Shown here one piece after another: positions 41,507-50,515 of a stretch of 54,518 nucleotides of DNA (positions are counted from its first letter, which is position 1; each line of letters begins with the position of its first letter). The notes under the pieces are model-generated. The model was not told the DNA's origin, did no database searches, and saw only the letters and a program-made list of their open reading frames with translations. Both the position numbers and the translations under genes were made by a program. This stretch comes from Kiritimatiellia bacterium (GTDB lineage: Bacteria; Verrucomicrobiota; Kiritimatiellia; RFP12; UBA1067): NCBI GenBank assembly GCA_017520845.1, contig JAFXEU010000072.1, forward strand, positions 1 through 54,518. Reading direction: 5' to 3'.

Positions 41507-42204
41507 GTCTTTTGCGTAATGTTATTTGAGAAGTCCAACATAAGGTGGTAAAGCATAAACTCATCCCCAGCATTCTGCTTGTGAAGAGAAGTGTATATAT
41601 GTTCAAAATCTCTTACTGCACCTTTAATTTGACGTAGCTTTTGTCTTGCATAAACTACTACATCCCGATTCTTGTCATCCTTAAGATGTTTTCCGAATAA
41701 AGAATTAATGCATTGCACATTGGCATCAATATTCATTGGTGCGACGAGAAACCCAATCATGAAGTTCATCTTAAATTTACAAGGATAACAACCCGATACA
41801 AATCTAAACACACCATTTGCAATGTACTTTGCATTAAGGCCTGATACTGATCTCGTCCGTTGGTTATCCAGTCTTTTACACTCTATCAAATAATACTGCT
41901 CATCGTCTAAAAACATGCCACGAGGCGAAAACACGCGAATGTCTGGACGTCCATTAGCCTCCACGCTCTCTGGGTCAAACAAAAAGCGTCCCAATTTGAA
42001 TCTTTGTTTAAATGCCCTGTTTTTTAAATATCTACGAACAAGAACATCGCGGATTGCATTCTCATCATTCACACACACGACACCGTCCTTCTTTAGTGAT
42101 TCATATGCATATACACACCCCCGCAATATAGACTCGACACCTTTATTATAATATCGCTTTGCCCCAACAAAAGTTGTTGCGCCTTGCAATTGACAAATAC
42201 TCAT
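41503..42204 (-). CDS. PD-(D/E)XK nuclease-like protein, putative restriction endonuclease
   Basis: A 233-residue protein. 'GRPDIRVFSPRGMF' followed by 'QYYLIECKRLDNQ' provides Asp88, Glu108 and Lys110 in the PD-(D/E)XK arrangement. The N-terminus 'FVGAKRYYNKGVESILRGCVY' and C-terminal 'YARQKLRQIKGAVRDFEHIYT' are helical. No close family is recognised. It overlaps both neighbours by 4 nt (ATGA), between the second methyltransferase and Res, so it is probably the cleavage partner of that methyltransferase. Lower GC than the chromosome around it. Confidence 0.7.
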   Translation of the reverse strand: MSICQLQGATTFVGAKRYYNKGVESILRGCVYAYESLKKDGVVCVNDENAIRDVLVRRYLKNRAFKQRFKLGRFLFDPESVEANGRPDIRVFSPRGMFLDDEQYYLIECKRLDNQRTRSVSGLNAKYIANGVFRFVSGCYPCKFKMNFMIGFLVAPMNIDANVQCINSLFGKHLKDDKNRDVVVYARQKLRQIKGAVRDFEHIYTSLHKQNAGDEFMLYHLMLDFSNNITQKT

Positions 42205-45191
42205 TTCATTCCTCCCGTCCTCACCATAGCATCAGAAAATTCCTCCACGTCCAACCGAGCAATTGCAGGATGCCACAACCTGTTCATATTTGGTTTGATG
42301 ATATAAAACCCATTGCGTTCAAACCCGCGGATGTCTTTTTTTACAAACAAACGGTCCGTAATGCTCCCTGATGCAATTTTATCCAAAAAGTTAATCCATT
42401 TTTTGTCCGAGAAATTAACACCATCTGGCTTTCTCGATATATAAAACCGAATACCAATCCAAGCTTCATCAACATGTGCGTCATAGAAGAATCTATTAAT
42501 ACCATCCTCAAAGACAGCAGAAAATCTTTCCAAAAAGACATCTACATACGCCTTAATCAAATTATCGTCTTTTCGCAATTTCTTTTCTGCCCGGTGTCCT
42601 ATTACAATCATAGGCCTTATGACAGTTAAGGCATAATCTATCAAATCAGTTTCTGCTTTAGACACATTCCATGTGGCAATTACCGCTGAATTAATTTCTT
42701 CGACACACGAACTTTTCACTTTTTGACCAATACCGTAGTTGCCCAAAAGATCTTTATTTAGTTGTTCTTGCGATTCTAATCCTTCAACTATCTTTGCCAA
42801 GCCATCACAATAGGGCATTTTAAACAAGTCGCCATGATGAAATTGTTCCCGCTCTATTCCTACGGAAGTAAATGTATTTATTGCGAAATATGTAAACAGA
42901 TCGGAAGCACCCAATCCTGCAATATTTCGCAGAATCACGACATCGGCCTCACGATATGCCTTGATAGCCGTCAACGAATCTTTAAAGAGCAAATTGCGCA
43001 TCGACACAGCTGACCGAAGCGTTAGATTTCTAGAATCAAGTCCTTTTCGGCAAAGTAGCATAGGTGCTTCAAAAATATCGTTCTTCTGACTACGCAATCT
43101 GTGCACAGAACCGCCTTTGAACGGCGCTATCTTGCTGTCGTCAATAATGAAATTATCAATTGCTTCCGCGTCTATAAAATCTCTGCCTTTTAAGTGTGCT
43201 GCAGAATATTTTGGGGTTTTGCTAAATTGGATTCCCGTTCCGCAAACAAACCGCACTTTATCACCTATTACTTCACCAATCTTTCTATTTTCATCCTTCA
43301 GTTGCTTAATGAATAAAAAATCCAAGTATGATCCATAAACCAATACCTTCCAGAGCCAGTCATATGTCTTAAGGCGATTTTGCTGAACTTGCTGAATGTC
43401 ATGCCTCGTAAGTGAAAATACCTTAAAAAGCGTAAACGACAGACTCGGCTTAACAGATATATGAGTTATGATATTCTTGTCTGTATCTTGACCTAACGCA
43501 CGCTTGTAAAATATAACACACGCTGGAGCGATAGCACATTTATTTGACACGTTGAACACCTCGTGACGAACTGAGGATAGTTCAAGTATTTTCTCCACCA
43601 GAGTCTCAGCAAGAAAAGAAGCTCTAAAATCTTTTGAATTATCGTTATATAAAACTTTACTCGTCACAACAAAAGCGCATAAAGTCGAAGAGGTTGCAAA
43701 CTCCAATCCCCTTACAAGAAATGCTTGCGCAATTTCATTGTCTGCGATTGGGAATTTACTCTCTCTATTACGCTTTATGAAGGTTTTAACTGTCGAATCC
43801 ATTCTGCCACCCCCGCGCAACCACGGAGGATTACCAATAATGCAATCGAACGGCCTGTCTTGAACCATTGCTTCAATGCGCCTGATTGCACTATCGTCAC
43901 TATCAAACGCATTTGCACATATTAGATTAGTGCCAAGTAAGTTGGGGAACTTGAAATGCTCAATGTCTGCAGGCGTCTGGTAGTCAAGCAATGTTAGGTA
44001 GATGGAGAATATGGCTACCTGAACGGCACTCTTGTCTTTATCGATTCCAAATATATTATTTGTTACTATGTCCGACAGTACTTGCTTGAATCTGCGATTC
44101 GATTTGCCCCCCCCCGTCTCTTGTATGCATTTCTCAATCATCTTGCGAAGCGACTCGACAAGGAAGATTCCAGAACCACAGGCAGGGTCAAGAACTTTGC
44201 AATTCCAATCCACTTTTCCCCCCAATGATTCTGTTACCGTCTCTCGTACTATATAGTCAACAAGAAATGTTGGCGTATAATAAGCCCCGCTTTTGGCTTG
44301 ATTCTCCTTCCCAATGAACTTTTCATACACATTGCTAATGAACTCTATGGGCAACACAGAGAAATCGTACATGTCAAACAAGACCTGTTGTCCGTTTTCG
44401 ATGTCATCGCTCTTTAACATCCTAATGAGGATTTCAAAAACACCATCCGGCATCGAAAGAATTGTCGATTCATCCATTGTGAACAAATCGCCATTAAAGC
44501 CTATGTCTTTGCTCTGCAAATAAGAAATAAACCGAGCAAACTTCCTCTTGTCAGATAAAAGGGCGCACAGGTCTTTATTGCTCCAGTACTTAGGATTGTT
44601 GTTGAAATGTAATCTGACTTTCCTATCAATTAGATATCGGATGAAAATTATCTTGCCAACAAGTGCATTTGCAAGGCCGCGCTCGACATGGCACTCGTTA
44701 CAAAGCTTACCTATCACCGCATCTATGTTTTTAAGGAGATATCTATCTACACGACTTTCCCTGTCAAGATTGTCTGCATACCTATTCCACGTTTCCCCCG
44801 CAACCAACTTGGAATGCTGGAAGTCTTGCAGTTTTGTTTCGTCGCCAAAACACTCTAATACTTTTTTGCCATTTCCCTCAAGAAGACGAAAACCATTGTA
44901 TATTCTTACATCCGCCTGATCAACCACTATTACAACAGGCGTTTCATTAAAGTTCCAGATCGCCTTGTGTAACGCTTCCATGTCACGAGGATCCTCGTAA
45001 AACATGATTAACGGCTTATTGTCAAAGCAGAAGAACGCATCAAATGCTCCTAAAGCATCATTCTTCTCAAGCAATCGTTTTATACGACTTGGAAATTCAA
45101 CCCTCTCCTGCCAATTATCATTCTTCCTGACAAGGCAATCTTTCCCCGCAAAGTCCAGTCTTTTATAGACCTCGTCAAGTGTCATTTCCAT
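42201..45191 (-). CDS. N6-adenine DNA methyltransferase, Eco57I/type IIG-like
   Basis: A 996-residue protein. The ~320-residue N-terminal domain ('ALGAFDAFFCFDNKPLIMFY', 'PVVIVVDQADVRIYNGFRLL') precedes a gamma-class methyltransferase: 'SGAYYTPTFLVDYIV', 'VLDPACGSGIFLVESL' (motif I, ~334), 'NIFGIDKDKSAVQVA', 'FDCIIGNPPWL' (NPPW, ~453). A C-terminal target-recognition region reaches the end. Starts with AAAGG at 45191, 10 nt after mod; the long frame starting at 45230 would overlap mod. Whether the N-terminus is itself a nuclease is unclear. The ATGA-coupled PD-(D/E)XK gene downstream argues for a two-protein restriction system. The gene is visibly AT-richer than its neighbours. Confidence 0.9.
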   Translation of the reverse strand: MEMTLDEVYKRLDFAGKDCLVRKNDNWQERVEFPSRIKRLLEKNDALGAFDAFFCFDNKPLIMFYEDPRDMEALHKAIWNFNETPVVIVVDQADVRIYNGFRLLEGNGKKVLECFGDETKLQDFQHSKLVAGETWNRYADNLDRESRVDRYLLKNIDAVIGKLCNECHVERGLANALVGKIIFIRYLIDRKVRLHFNNNPKYWSNKDLCALLSDKRKFARFISYLQSKDIGFNGDLFTMDESTILSMPDGVFEILIRMLKSDDIENGQQVLFDMYDFSVLPIEFISNVYEKFIGKENQAKSGAYYTPTFLVDYIVRETVTESLGGKVDWNCKVLDPACGSGIFLVESLRKMIEKCIQETGGGKSNRRFKQVLSDIVTNNIFGIDKDKSAVQVAIFSIYLTLLDYQTPADIEHFKFPNLLGTNLICANAFDSDDSAIRRIEAMVQDRPFDCIIGNPPWLRGGGRMDSTVKTFIKRNRESKFPIADNEIAQAFLVRGLEFATSSTLCAFVVTSKVLYNDNSKDFRASFLAETLVEKILELSSVRHEVFNVSNKCAIAPACVIFYKRALGQDTDKNIITHISVKPSLSFTLFKVFSLTRHDIQQVQQNRLKTYDWLWKVLVYGSYLDFLFIKQLKDENRKIGEVIGDKVRFVCGTGIQFSKTPKYSAAHLKGRDFIDAEAIDNFIIDDSKIAPFKGGSVHRLRSQKNDIFEAPMLLCRKGLDSRNLTLRSAVSMRNLLFKDSLTAIKAYREADVVILRNIAGLGASDLFTYFAINTFTSVGIEREQFHHGDLFKMPYCDGLAKIVEGLESQEQLNKDLLGNYGIGQKVKSSCVEEINSAVIATWNVSKAETDLIDYALTVIRPMIVIGHRAEKKLRKDDNLIKAYVDVFLERFSAVFEDGINRFFYDAHVDEAWIGIRFYISRKPDGVNFSDKKWINFLDKIASGSITDRLFVKKDIRGFERNGFYIIKPNMNRLWHPAIARLDVEEFSDAMVRTGGMK

Positions 45192-45201
45192 AGTCCTTTC
45201 C

Positions 45202-47112
45202 CTAAATCGTCTTGAACTCTGCGCCCGCATCCCTAAGTTGCAGAACGGTGTTGGTCTTTAGCTGGTCATTGCCGGAGAAGATACGGTCGAGCGCAACGAC
45301 CTTCCGCGGTTTTACGGATATGACTTCATCGACGATTTCCCGCGTCGCCTCTTCAAGCATAAGCACAAGTTCCCCATCATTCACCAGAAACCACTTGCCG
45401 CGCCGCTCTATCTTGCTGTTGAGGCTCTTGCCACTACGTAAAAGAAGTTCATATACCATGTTATCGACCGTCGCCGTCTCGCTGACGGGATCAACAAACG
45501 ATAACATCTGTTCCGTAAGTTTCCCGATGTTGTCACCCGCAATCTTTCGCCACACCTTGAAGTTGCTCGATTGCAGCTTAAACGCCTTGAACCCCAAATC
45601 CGGCATAGTTACGTTTGCCACATCGCCAAGCGCCAACTGGCTCTTTGCGTCCGCCTGTTTCGCCATAACTTCTTCCCCTATCTTCTTAGCAGCGCGGCGT
45701 ATGCGTTCGCGTGATATCTCGGCAATGGTCTGATAGCCCGCCTTCGCCGCCTCACTGTCCACATCGCACACCTCCGGCAATTGTACACAGATAAATCTGC
45801 GCTTCCCGCCATCCTCCGCATTCAACTGCATCACAGCATGGGCTGTCGTTCCAGAACCCGCAAAGAAATCGAGGATTATATCGTCTTCACGCAGATCTGC
45901 AATTCGCGCAAGATGTTTAATCAATCGTGTCGGTTTTGGCGTAAACTTTATCTCCGGTAAAAGTTCACGTAATTCCTTAGTAGCCTCATCAGTGTGCCCA
46001 ACATCTTTATGCATAAGCAGTGTTGTTGGCATACTCCCTTGTCTAATTTCAGAAAGGAAATTTTTCAAGCAAGGAACTTTATTCTCACCATTCTTTCCCC
46101 ACCAGAGACGATCCTCCTTCACGTTTTTCGCGTGAACTTGAACGGAATTCGCCCATACCCGAGTTCGCAATGGAAATACATCTTCCCCAGTAAACGGATT
46201 GGTAATGGCGTAATATAAGGTCGGACGCTCGGTAGCAGTATAACGACAAGTATAGTCAGTAGCTTTCCACGGACCGCGCGGGTCATTGTCAGGATTCTGG
46301 TATCGGGAAACTTGCTCTTCTCCAAAAGGGAGCAACCCCATTCGAAATGAGTCCGTGTGTTGATACATGAGTATCGTTTCATGCATGTACCCTACGACTT
46401 TCGTGTCCGGTGGTGGAGAATATCTCTTTTGCCAAGCAAATGAACAGACAAAATTCTCCTCCCCAAATACCTCGTTCATTAAGAGACGTAAGTCGTGAAC
46501 TTCGTTGTCGTCGATGGATACGAAAATCACACCATCATCACGCATAAGGTTCTTGGCGAGGTAAAGACGTGGCAACATCATCGAAAGCCAGTTGGAATGG
46601 TACTGCCCGTTTTCCTTTGAGTTTTTCCGGAACAACCCCTCGCGCATCATGTAACCATCCTCGCCTTTGTCGCCGACGCGCCGCAGGTACTCCTCTTTCG
46701 TCTCGGAGAATCTGTCTGGGTAGATGAACGAATCGCTTCCTGTGTTGTATGGCGGATCGATATAGATCATCTTCACCTTGCCGAAGTAGCTCTTCTGCAA
46801 GGCTTTGAGGACTTCAAGATTCTCGCCCTCGATGAAAATGTTTTCCGTCGTGTCAAAGTTGACGGACTGTTCCATGTCTGGCGCAAGAGTCTGCACATTG
46901 CCCTCAAGCAATGTCCTGAACGCATCCGTCTTGCCGGCCCAGCTCAATTCATAGCGTTCAGATCCTATCGTCGCATTGCCATCGCCCAACAGCAGACGAA
47001 GTTTTGCGAAGTCGATTCCACCCTTGGCATCACGACACTCCGGGAACAAGGCCGTGACCTTCGCCACATTGTCCAAGGAATCCTCATTCCCAGTTGAAAT
47101 CACATTTTCCAT
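45202..47112 (-). CDS. mod: Type III DNA methyltransferase Mod subunit
   Basis: A 636-residue beta-class N6-adenine methyltransferase that also provides sequence recognition to Res. 'MIYIDPPYNTGSDSF' (motif IV, ~117) precedes 'DIILDFFAGSGTTAHAVMQLN' in parts at ~415 (motif I), the order typical of type III Mod. Target recognition lies between and C-terminal to these. Start MENVISTGNEDS (47112) has GAGGGG 5 nt upstream. An in-frame ATG at 47133 overlapping the control-gene stop (ATGA) is the alternative and would add seven residues. It is separated from res by two other restriction genes. Confidence 0.93.
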   Translation of the reverse strand: MENVISTGNEDSLDNVAKVTALFPECRDAKGGIDFAKLRLLLGDGNATIGSERYELSWAGKTDAFRTLLEGNVQTLAPDMEQSVNFDTTENIFIEGENLEVLKALQKSYFGKVKMIYIDPPYNTGSDSFIYPDRFSETKEEYLRRVGDKGEDGYMMREGLFRKNSKENGQYHSNWLSMMLPRLYLAKNLMRDDGVIFVSIDDNEVHDLRLLMNEVFGEENFVCSFAWQKRYSPPPDTKVVGYMHETILMYQHTDSFRMGLLPFGEEQVSRYQNPDNDPRGPWKATDYTCRYTATERPTLYYAITNPFTGEDVFPLRTRVWANSVQVHAKNVKEDRLWWGKNGENKVPCLKNFLSEIRQGSMPTTLLMHKDVGHTDEATKELRELLPEIKFTPKPTRLIKHLARIADLREDDIILDFFAGSGTTAHAVMQLNAEDGGKRRFICVQLPEVCDVDSEAAKAGYQTIAEISRERIRRAAKKIGEEVMAKQADAKSQLALGDVANVTMPDLGFKAFKLQSSNFKVWRKIAGDNIGKLTEQMLSFVDPVSETATVDNMVYELLLRSGKSLNSKIERRGKWFLVNDGELVLMLEEATREIVDEVISVKPRKVVALDRIFSGNDQLKTNTVLQLRDAGAEFKTI

Positions 47113-47129
47113 TTTTGCCCCTCTTTCTT

Positions 47130-47354
47130 TCATCCCCGCCCCTTGACTTCTTCGTCTGGCACATAGTCCATGATGTCTCCAATGTTGCATTGCAAGACCC
47201 GACATATTTTTTCAAGTGTAGGAGTGCCCACGGCCTCGCCCTTGGACAACTTTGCAAGTGTTGCCGGAGCCATACCAGTCGCATCGCGCAGATCGGTGCG
47301 CGACATATCATGGTCAATCAGTTGATGCCATAATTTCTTGTAGCAAAATGCCAT
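47130..47354 (-). CDS. XRE-family helix-turn-helix control protein
   Basis: A 74-residue DNA-binding protein: 'LWHQLIDHDMSRTDLRDATGM' and 'ATLAKLSKGEAVGTPTLEKI' form the HTH, and 'RVLQCNIGDIMDYVPDE' is the usual Cro/C1-type C-terminus. It leads the restriction operon, overlapping the upstream Mod start, and is the likely controller of its expression. AGGAGA precedes the ATG. The promoter TGATATACT (47384-47392) and a 15-bp palindrome at 47420-47434 lie upstream. Confidence 0.9.
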   Translation of the reverse strand: MAFCYKKLWHQLIDHDMSRTDLRDATGMAPATLAKLSKGEAVGTPTLEKICRVLQCNIGDIMDYVPDEEVKGRG

Positions 47355-47383
47355 CGTCTCTTTCTCCTAAAGAATGTGAAGGT

Positions 47384-47392
47384 AGTATATCA
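47384..47392 (-). promoter_or_regulatory. Extended -10 promoter of the restriction operon
   Basis: TGATATACT on the minus strand, ~30 nt before the control-protein ATG, with AGGAGA in the leader. Confidence 0.5.
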
Positions 47393-47419
47393 TAACTTGG
47401 CTGATTTATCAATGTGTAA

Positions 47420-47434
47420 TGAATATAATATTCA
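47420..47434. promoter_or_regulatory. Palindrome upstream of the restriction-control gene, possible C-box
   Basis: TGAATATAATATTCA is a perfect 7+1+7 palindrome about 28 bp upstream of the -10 box. Control proteins of restriction systems bind such symmetric sites, so this is a candidate operator. The rest of the 127-bp gap is AT-rich and holds no clear terminator for the lipid operon. Confidence 0.35.
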
Positions 47435-47481
47435 ATATAATTAACCTAATCTACAACATAGCGATAATCATACAGCCCCCA

Positions 47482-48411
47482 CTACGCCCAAAGTGAAGTC
47501 CAGTATGATGCCGTTTCTGCCAGCCAGTTCTCGCGCGGAATTGCGCGATAGTCCGGCGGCGGCGAAACCATGTGACCTGTTCTGGAACCGCATACGACGC
47601 GAATCGAGCCGTCATGTTCGAAATCTCCGAATCCGCCGCGTCCGACGAGGATCGCGCCTTCAACGCGTTTGCCATGCGGGACAGCGAACAGAAGTTCGTA
47701 TTCACCGACGCCGCCGACAAGCGCCCAGCCGGGTTCGACTCCGGCCGGAAGGCTGTACGCGATTCCCGGCGCAAGAGCGCGCTCGACGTCCACCTCGATC
47801 AGGATACCCGCATTTACACAGCGGAAATTTTCCAGCGCGTCGAAAAATCCGCCGCTCGTGTCCGTCGCGAAAAGCGCGTTGGCCGGAACAGGTTCGCGAA
47901 ACAGAGGCTCGGGAAGAGGACGATGCGAAAACGCCGCGACATTGGCAGTCCCGCAAGACCCCGTAAGATAAAGATCAAAATCAATGCGCTTTGAAGCGAC
48001 GCGGCGAACGGGCGAAACAGACTCACCGAAAACGGTCGCGGTCCAGCACCAATCCCCCAGTACTCCCATATCGCCTCCGACAACCTTGGCCCCGTAATTA
48101 GACACGACTTCCTGAATACCGATCGCGACGCGCTCGTAAAAGCGCTCATCATGCGATCGGTCTATATTCCAAGATTGAACCAAATATTCAGGTTTAGCTC
48201 CGCAGGCGAGAATATCCGTTATCGCTCCATACGCCATAACGCGCCCCATGGCTTCAGGCTTTAGGCCGAAGAGAAAATCCTCACGTTCAGAAAATGAATC
48301 GGTTGAAACAAGAAGATTCGTATCTTTCAAAGGCAGAATCTCCGCATCTGCATTGTAGGGAGACGTTTTATGAATGCGCGAAAACATTTCTATCATACTT
48401 TGTTCATTCAT
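47482..48411 (-). CDS. ThiL/PurM-like kinase, diverged
   Basis: A 309-residue PurM-superfamily ATP-binding protein most like thiamine-monophosphate kinase. 'LLVSTDSFSEREDF' corresponds to ThiL 'TDslvegvHF', 'VVGGDMGVLGDW' to the GGD motif, 'DTSGGFFDALENF' to 'DvSDGL', and 'LVGGVGEYELLFAVP' to 'gGEDYELLf'. Several metal and ATP-site acids are altered (DvSDGL to DTSGGF, GGEDY to GVGEY), and the usual 'GDDAA' is degraded. No thiamine gene is nearby. It is the last gene of a five-gene lipid-like operon, 17 nt after the lipid kinase, so it may phosphorylate a different compound. Confidence 0.7.
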   Translation of the reverse strand: MNEQSMIEMFSRIHKTSPYNADAEILPLKDTNLLVSTDSFSEREDFLFGLKPEAMGRVMAYGAITDILACGAKPEYLVQSWNIDRSHDERFYERVAIGIQEVVSNYGAKVVGGDMGVLGDWCWTATVFGESVSPVRRVASKRIDFDLYLTGSCGTANVAAFSHRPLPEPLFREPVPANALFATDTSGGFFDALENFRCVNAGILIEVDVERALAPGIAYSLPAGVEPGWALVGGVGEYELLFAVPHGKRVEGAILVGRGGFGDFEHDGSIRVVCGSRTGHMVSPPPDYRAIPRENWLAETASYWTSLWA

Positions 48412-48428
48412 GCTTTACCCCCTTTCAA

Positions 48429-49274
48429 TCAAGGTACAATAAGACGCAATCGCCTTTCAGCAAGGGCAACGGATACCGGTAACGAGCCGTGAGGATCACC
48501 GTCATATTCAAGCGCGACAGGCGTAGGCGACGAAAGTTCCGTTCTGCCGCGAAGAATATGAAATTCGCCGCACGGTTTACCGCGATACATATTAAACAAA
48601 AGACGCAAACACCCTGCCCGCGAAACATCTCTTGCGAGCCAAAGCGCATATTCATCGTCGGCAAGTTGAGGCAATGCGATTTTAAGACCGCCTGCAATGC
48701 GCGAAATCCGAGTGACAAGAGCATGCGCGACGCCGCGGAATTCCGCGCCGTTCACGTTGATATCATAGCGCTTACCTCGCATAACTTCGCGCAATACCGC
48801 CCAAAACGTTCCGAGGAAGTCTCCGAACTTCGGACGCAGCCGATTGGCGGACTTCGCGACAGCCGCACCCATTCCCAAATTCAGCGAGCAGAAGAACGGC
48901 ACGTTATTTGCCGTAAGAACGGGAATCTCCCGTACCGCCCCTTCGCGTAAAACGGCAATGGCGCTTTCGGCATCTATCGGGATGCCGTGCTCAAAACAGA
49001 AGTCGGGACTTGTTCCCGTATACAAAACGCCGAACTTAAGCGACATGTCGCGATTCTCCAGCACGCCTCGCGCCACGGCGTTGATCGTTCCGTCGCCTCC
49101 GCATGCGACAACGGCATCGTAGCCCGAAGATTCTCTCGCCAAACGGACAGCCTCTTCAATATCTTTTAAGATTACAAATTCGCCTTCCGGAAAAATCGAT
49201 TGAAGATACGCCAAAATCCGTCCGGAACGACCGCCGTGCGATGAGGGATTCGCAAGAACCAAAAATCTGCTCAT
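48429..49274 (-). CDS. Diacylglycerol/sphingoid-type lipid kinase
   Basis: A 281-residue DagK/YegS-family lipid kinase. 'VLANPSSHGGRSGRI' opens the nucleotide site, 'DAVVACGGDGTINAVARG' carries the GGDGT motif, 'LYTGTSPDFCFEHGIP' corresponds to GTxNDFA, and 'ALEYDGDPHGSLPVSVAL' is the C-terminal acidic motif. It would phosphorylate a membrane lipid hydroxyl using ATP. It overlaps the radical SAM gene by 4 nt (ATGA). In this operon, downstream of an alpha-oxoamine synthase, a sphingoid base, ceramide or prenylated lipid is as likely a substrate as diacylglycerol. Confidence 0.87.
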   Translation of the reverse strand: MSRFLVLANPSSHGGRSGRILAYLQSIFPEGEFVILKDIEEAVRLARESSGYDAVVACGGDGTINAVARGVLENRDMSLKFGVLYTGTSPDFCFEHGIPIDAESAIAVLREGAVREIPVLTANNVPFFCSLNLGMGAAVAKSANRLRPKFGDFLGTFWAVLREVMRGKRYDINVNGAEFRGVAHALVTRISRIAGGLKIALPQLADDEYALWLARDVSRAGCLRLLFNMYRGKPCGEFHILRGRTELSSPTPVALEYDGDPHGSLPVSVALAERRLRLIVP

Positions 49275-50515
49275 CGGTATATCCCCATTTTATCATAAAC
49301 TCGTGTTGGAGTTCCCGTGTCCCATCCGGAAACAAGCCTCTCGGTTTCCCGCCAGGGAATCGGAAGATGTTCGCCCGCCTTCGCGGCTATCTCGGCGGCG
49401 CGGCGCTCGCACGTCCATTCTTCGCACGGTACAGCGAACGCCTTGCGCATACGGGCGTACGCCGTCTCGAACGGAACTTCCGCCAAATTACCGAACGAAA
49501 TGTTCACGAATTCGCAAGGTTGGACATCTCCGTTCGCGCCTACGTAAAACCGGTCTATGCCGCCGCAGCAGCATCCGAGCATCTCAGAAGACTCCTCGTA
49601 GACCTGCGCAGTCAGGATGGGCGCGATATCGACCTTCCCCGAATTGTATTTCCGCTGCGCGGCGCAGGCGACGCGGACGGCTTCGGCATGGAGCTGTTTA
49701 TCGAAAACTTTTCCCGCCCACGCACCGCAAGCCTTCGGATGAATAAGCTGCACGTAGTCGCAATCGTTTTCTGCGGCGAAATCCATGATACGATCTATCC
49801 CTCCGTCAACCACCTCGCGATCATCGAGAACCGTATTGAATCCGACAAGCATTCCCGCCTTTTTGCACTCTCGCAAAAATTCAAGCGCGCGCCGCCACGA
49901 TCCAGCAACACTCGTGAATGCATCGTGAGTCTTTTCGTCGACGGAATGAATGGACGACATCACGCCCGTCACCTTCAGTTCCGCGAGGCGGCGGATTTTC
50001 TCCGGCGATGCTCCGCACCCTGTTGAATTTACCCACACCTCAAGTCCGGCAATCTCCGAAAGAACCGCCTCAAGTCGCTCGAACCTTAAAAGAGGCTCTC
50101 CGCCCTCGACAGCCCACGCGACGATACCGAAGTCACGCATTTTGCGAACATTCTCAAGGAGCACGGGAAGCGGCAGTTCATGCGAATCGTCCTTTCGCTG
50201 GTAGCAATGAGGACACTTATACGCGCATGTCTTTGAAATCGAAAGAACTACGCTTACGGGGCGCGGCGGACGGCGGATAACCTTGTCCTCAAGAGCAATA
50301 AAGAACGCCTGCGACGGATAACGCGGCAGATAGAAGTCGAGTTTGTATTCGCCACTTGCGAGTCGCTTCAGCTTATGCTTGAAGAAGATGCGCGTCAGTT
50401 GCGATGCCTTCATGAGCGCTGCGGGATGACGCCAATGCCGCCATGCGCACGCAAGCGACATGCGGACATAGAGGAGAAACTTCCGAAAGCCCGTTATGTT
50501 CTCATTCCTTTTCAT
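49271..50515 (-). CDS. Radical SAM protein with SPASM-like C-terminus
   Basis: A 414-residue radical SAM enzyme. A basic, amphipathic N-terminal region of ~90 residues ('FLLYVRMSLACAWRHWRHP') may hold it at the membrane. 'LSISKTCAYKCPHCYQRKD' has the Cx3Cx2C cluster motif, 'AVEGGEPLL' the GGEP motif, and 'LGCCCGGIDRFYVGANGDVQ' with 'CEFVNISFGN' a cysteine-rich SPASM-type auxiliary-cluster region. Starts at 50515, overlapping ubiA-like by 14 nt; the longer frame extends 96 nt further into it. Substrate unknown; the context suggests modification of a lipid made by the same operon. Confidence 0.87.
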   Translation of the reverse strand: MKRNENITGFRKFLLYVRMSLACAWRHWRHPAALMKASQLTRIFFKHKLKRLASGEYKLDFYLPRYPSQAFFIALEDKVIRRPPRPVSVVLSISKTCAYKCPHCYQRKDDSHELPLPVLLENVRKMRDFGIVAWAVEGGEPLLRFERLEAVLSEIAGLEVWVNSTGCGASPEKIRRLAELKVTGVMSSIHSVDEKTHDAFTSVAGSWRRALEFLRECKKAGMLVGFNTVLDDREVVDGGIDRIMDFAAENDCDYVQLIHPKACGAWAGKVFDKQLHAEAVRVACAAQRKYNSGKVDIAPILTAQVYEESSEMLGCCCGGIDRFYVGANGDVQPCEFVNISFGNLAEVPFETAYARMRKAFAVPCEEWTCERRAAEIAAKAGEHLPIPWRETERLVSGWDTGTPTRVYDKMGIYR

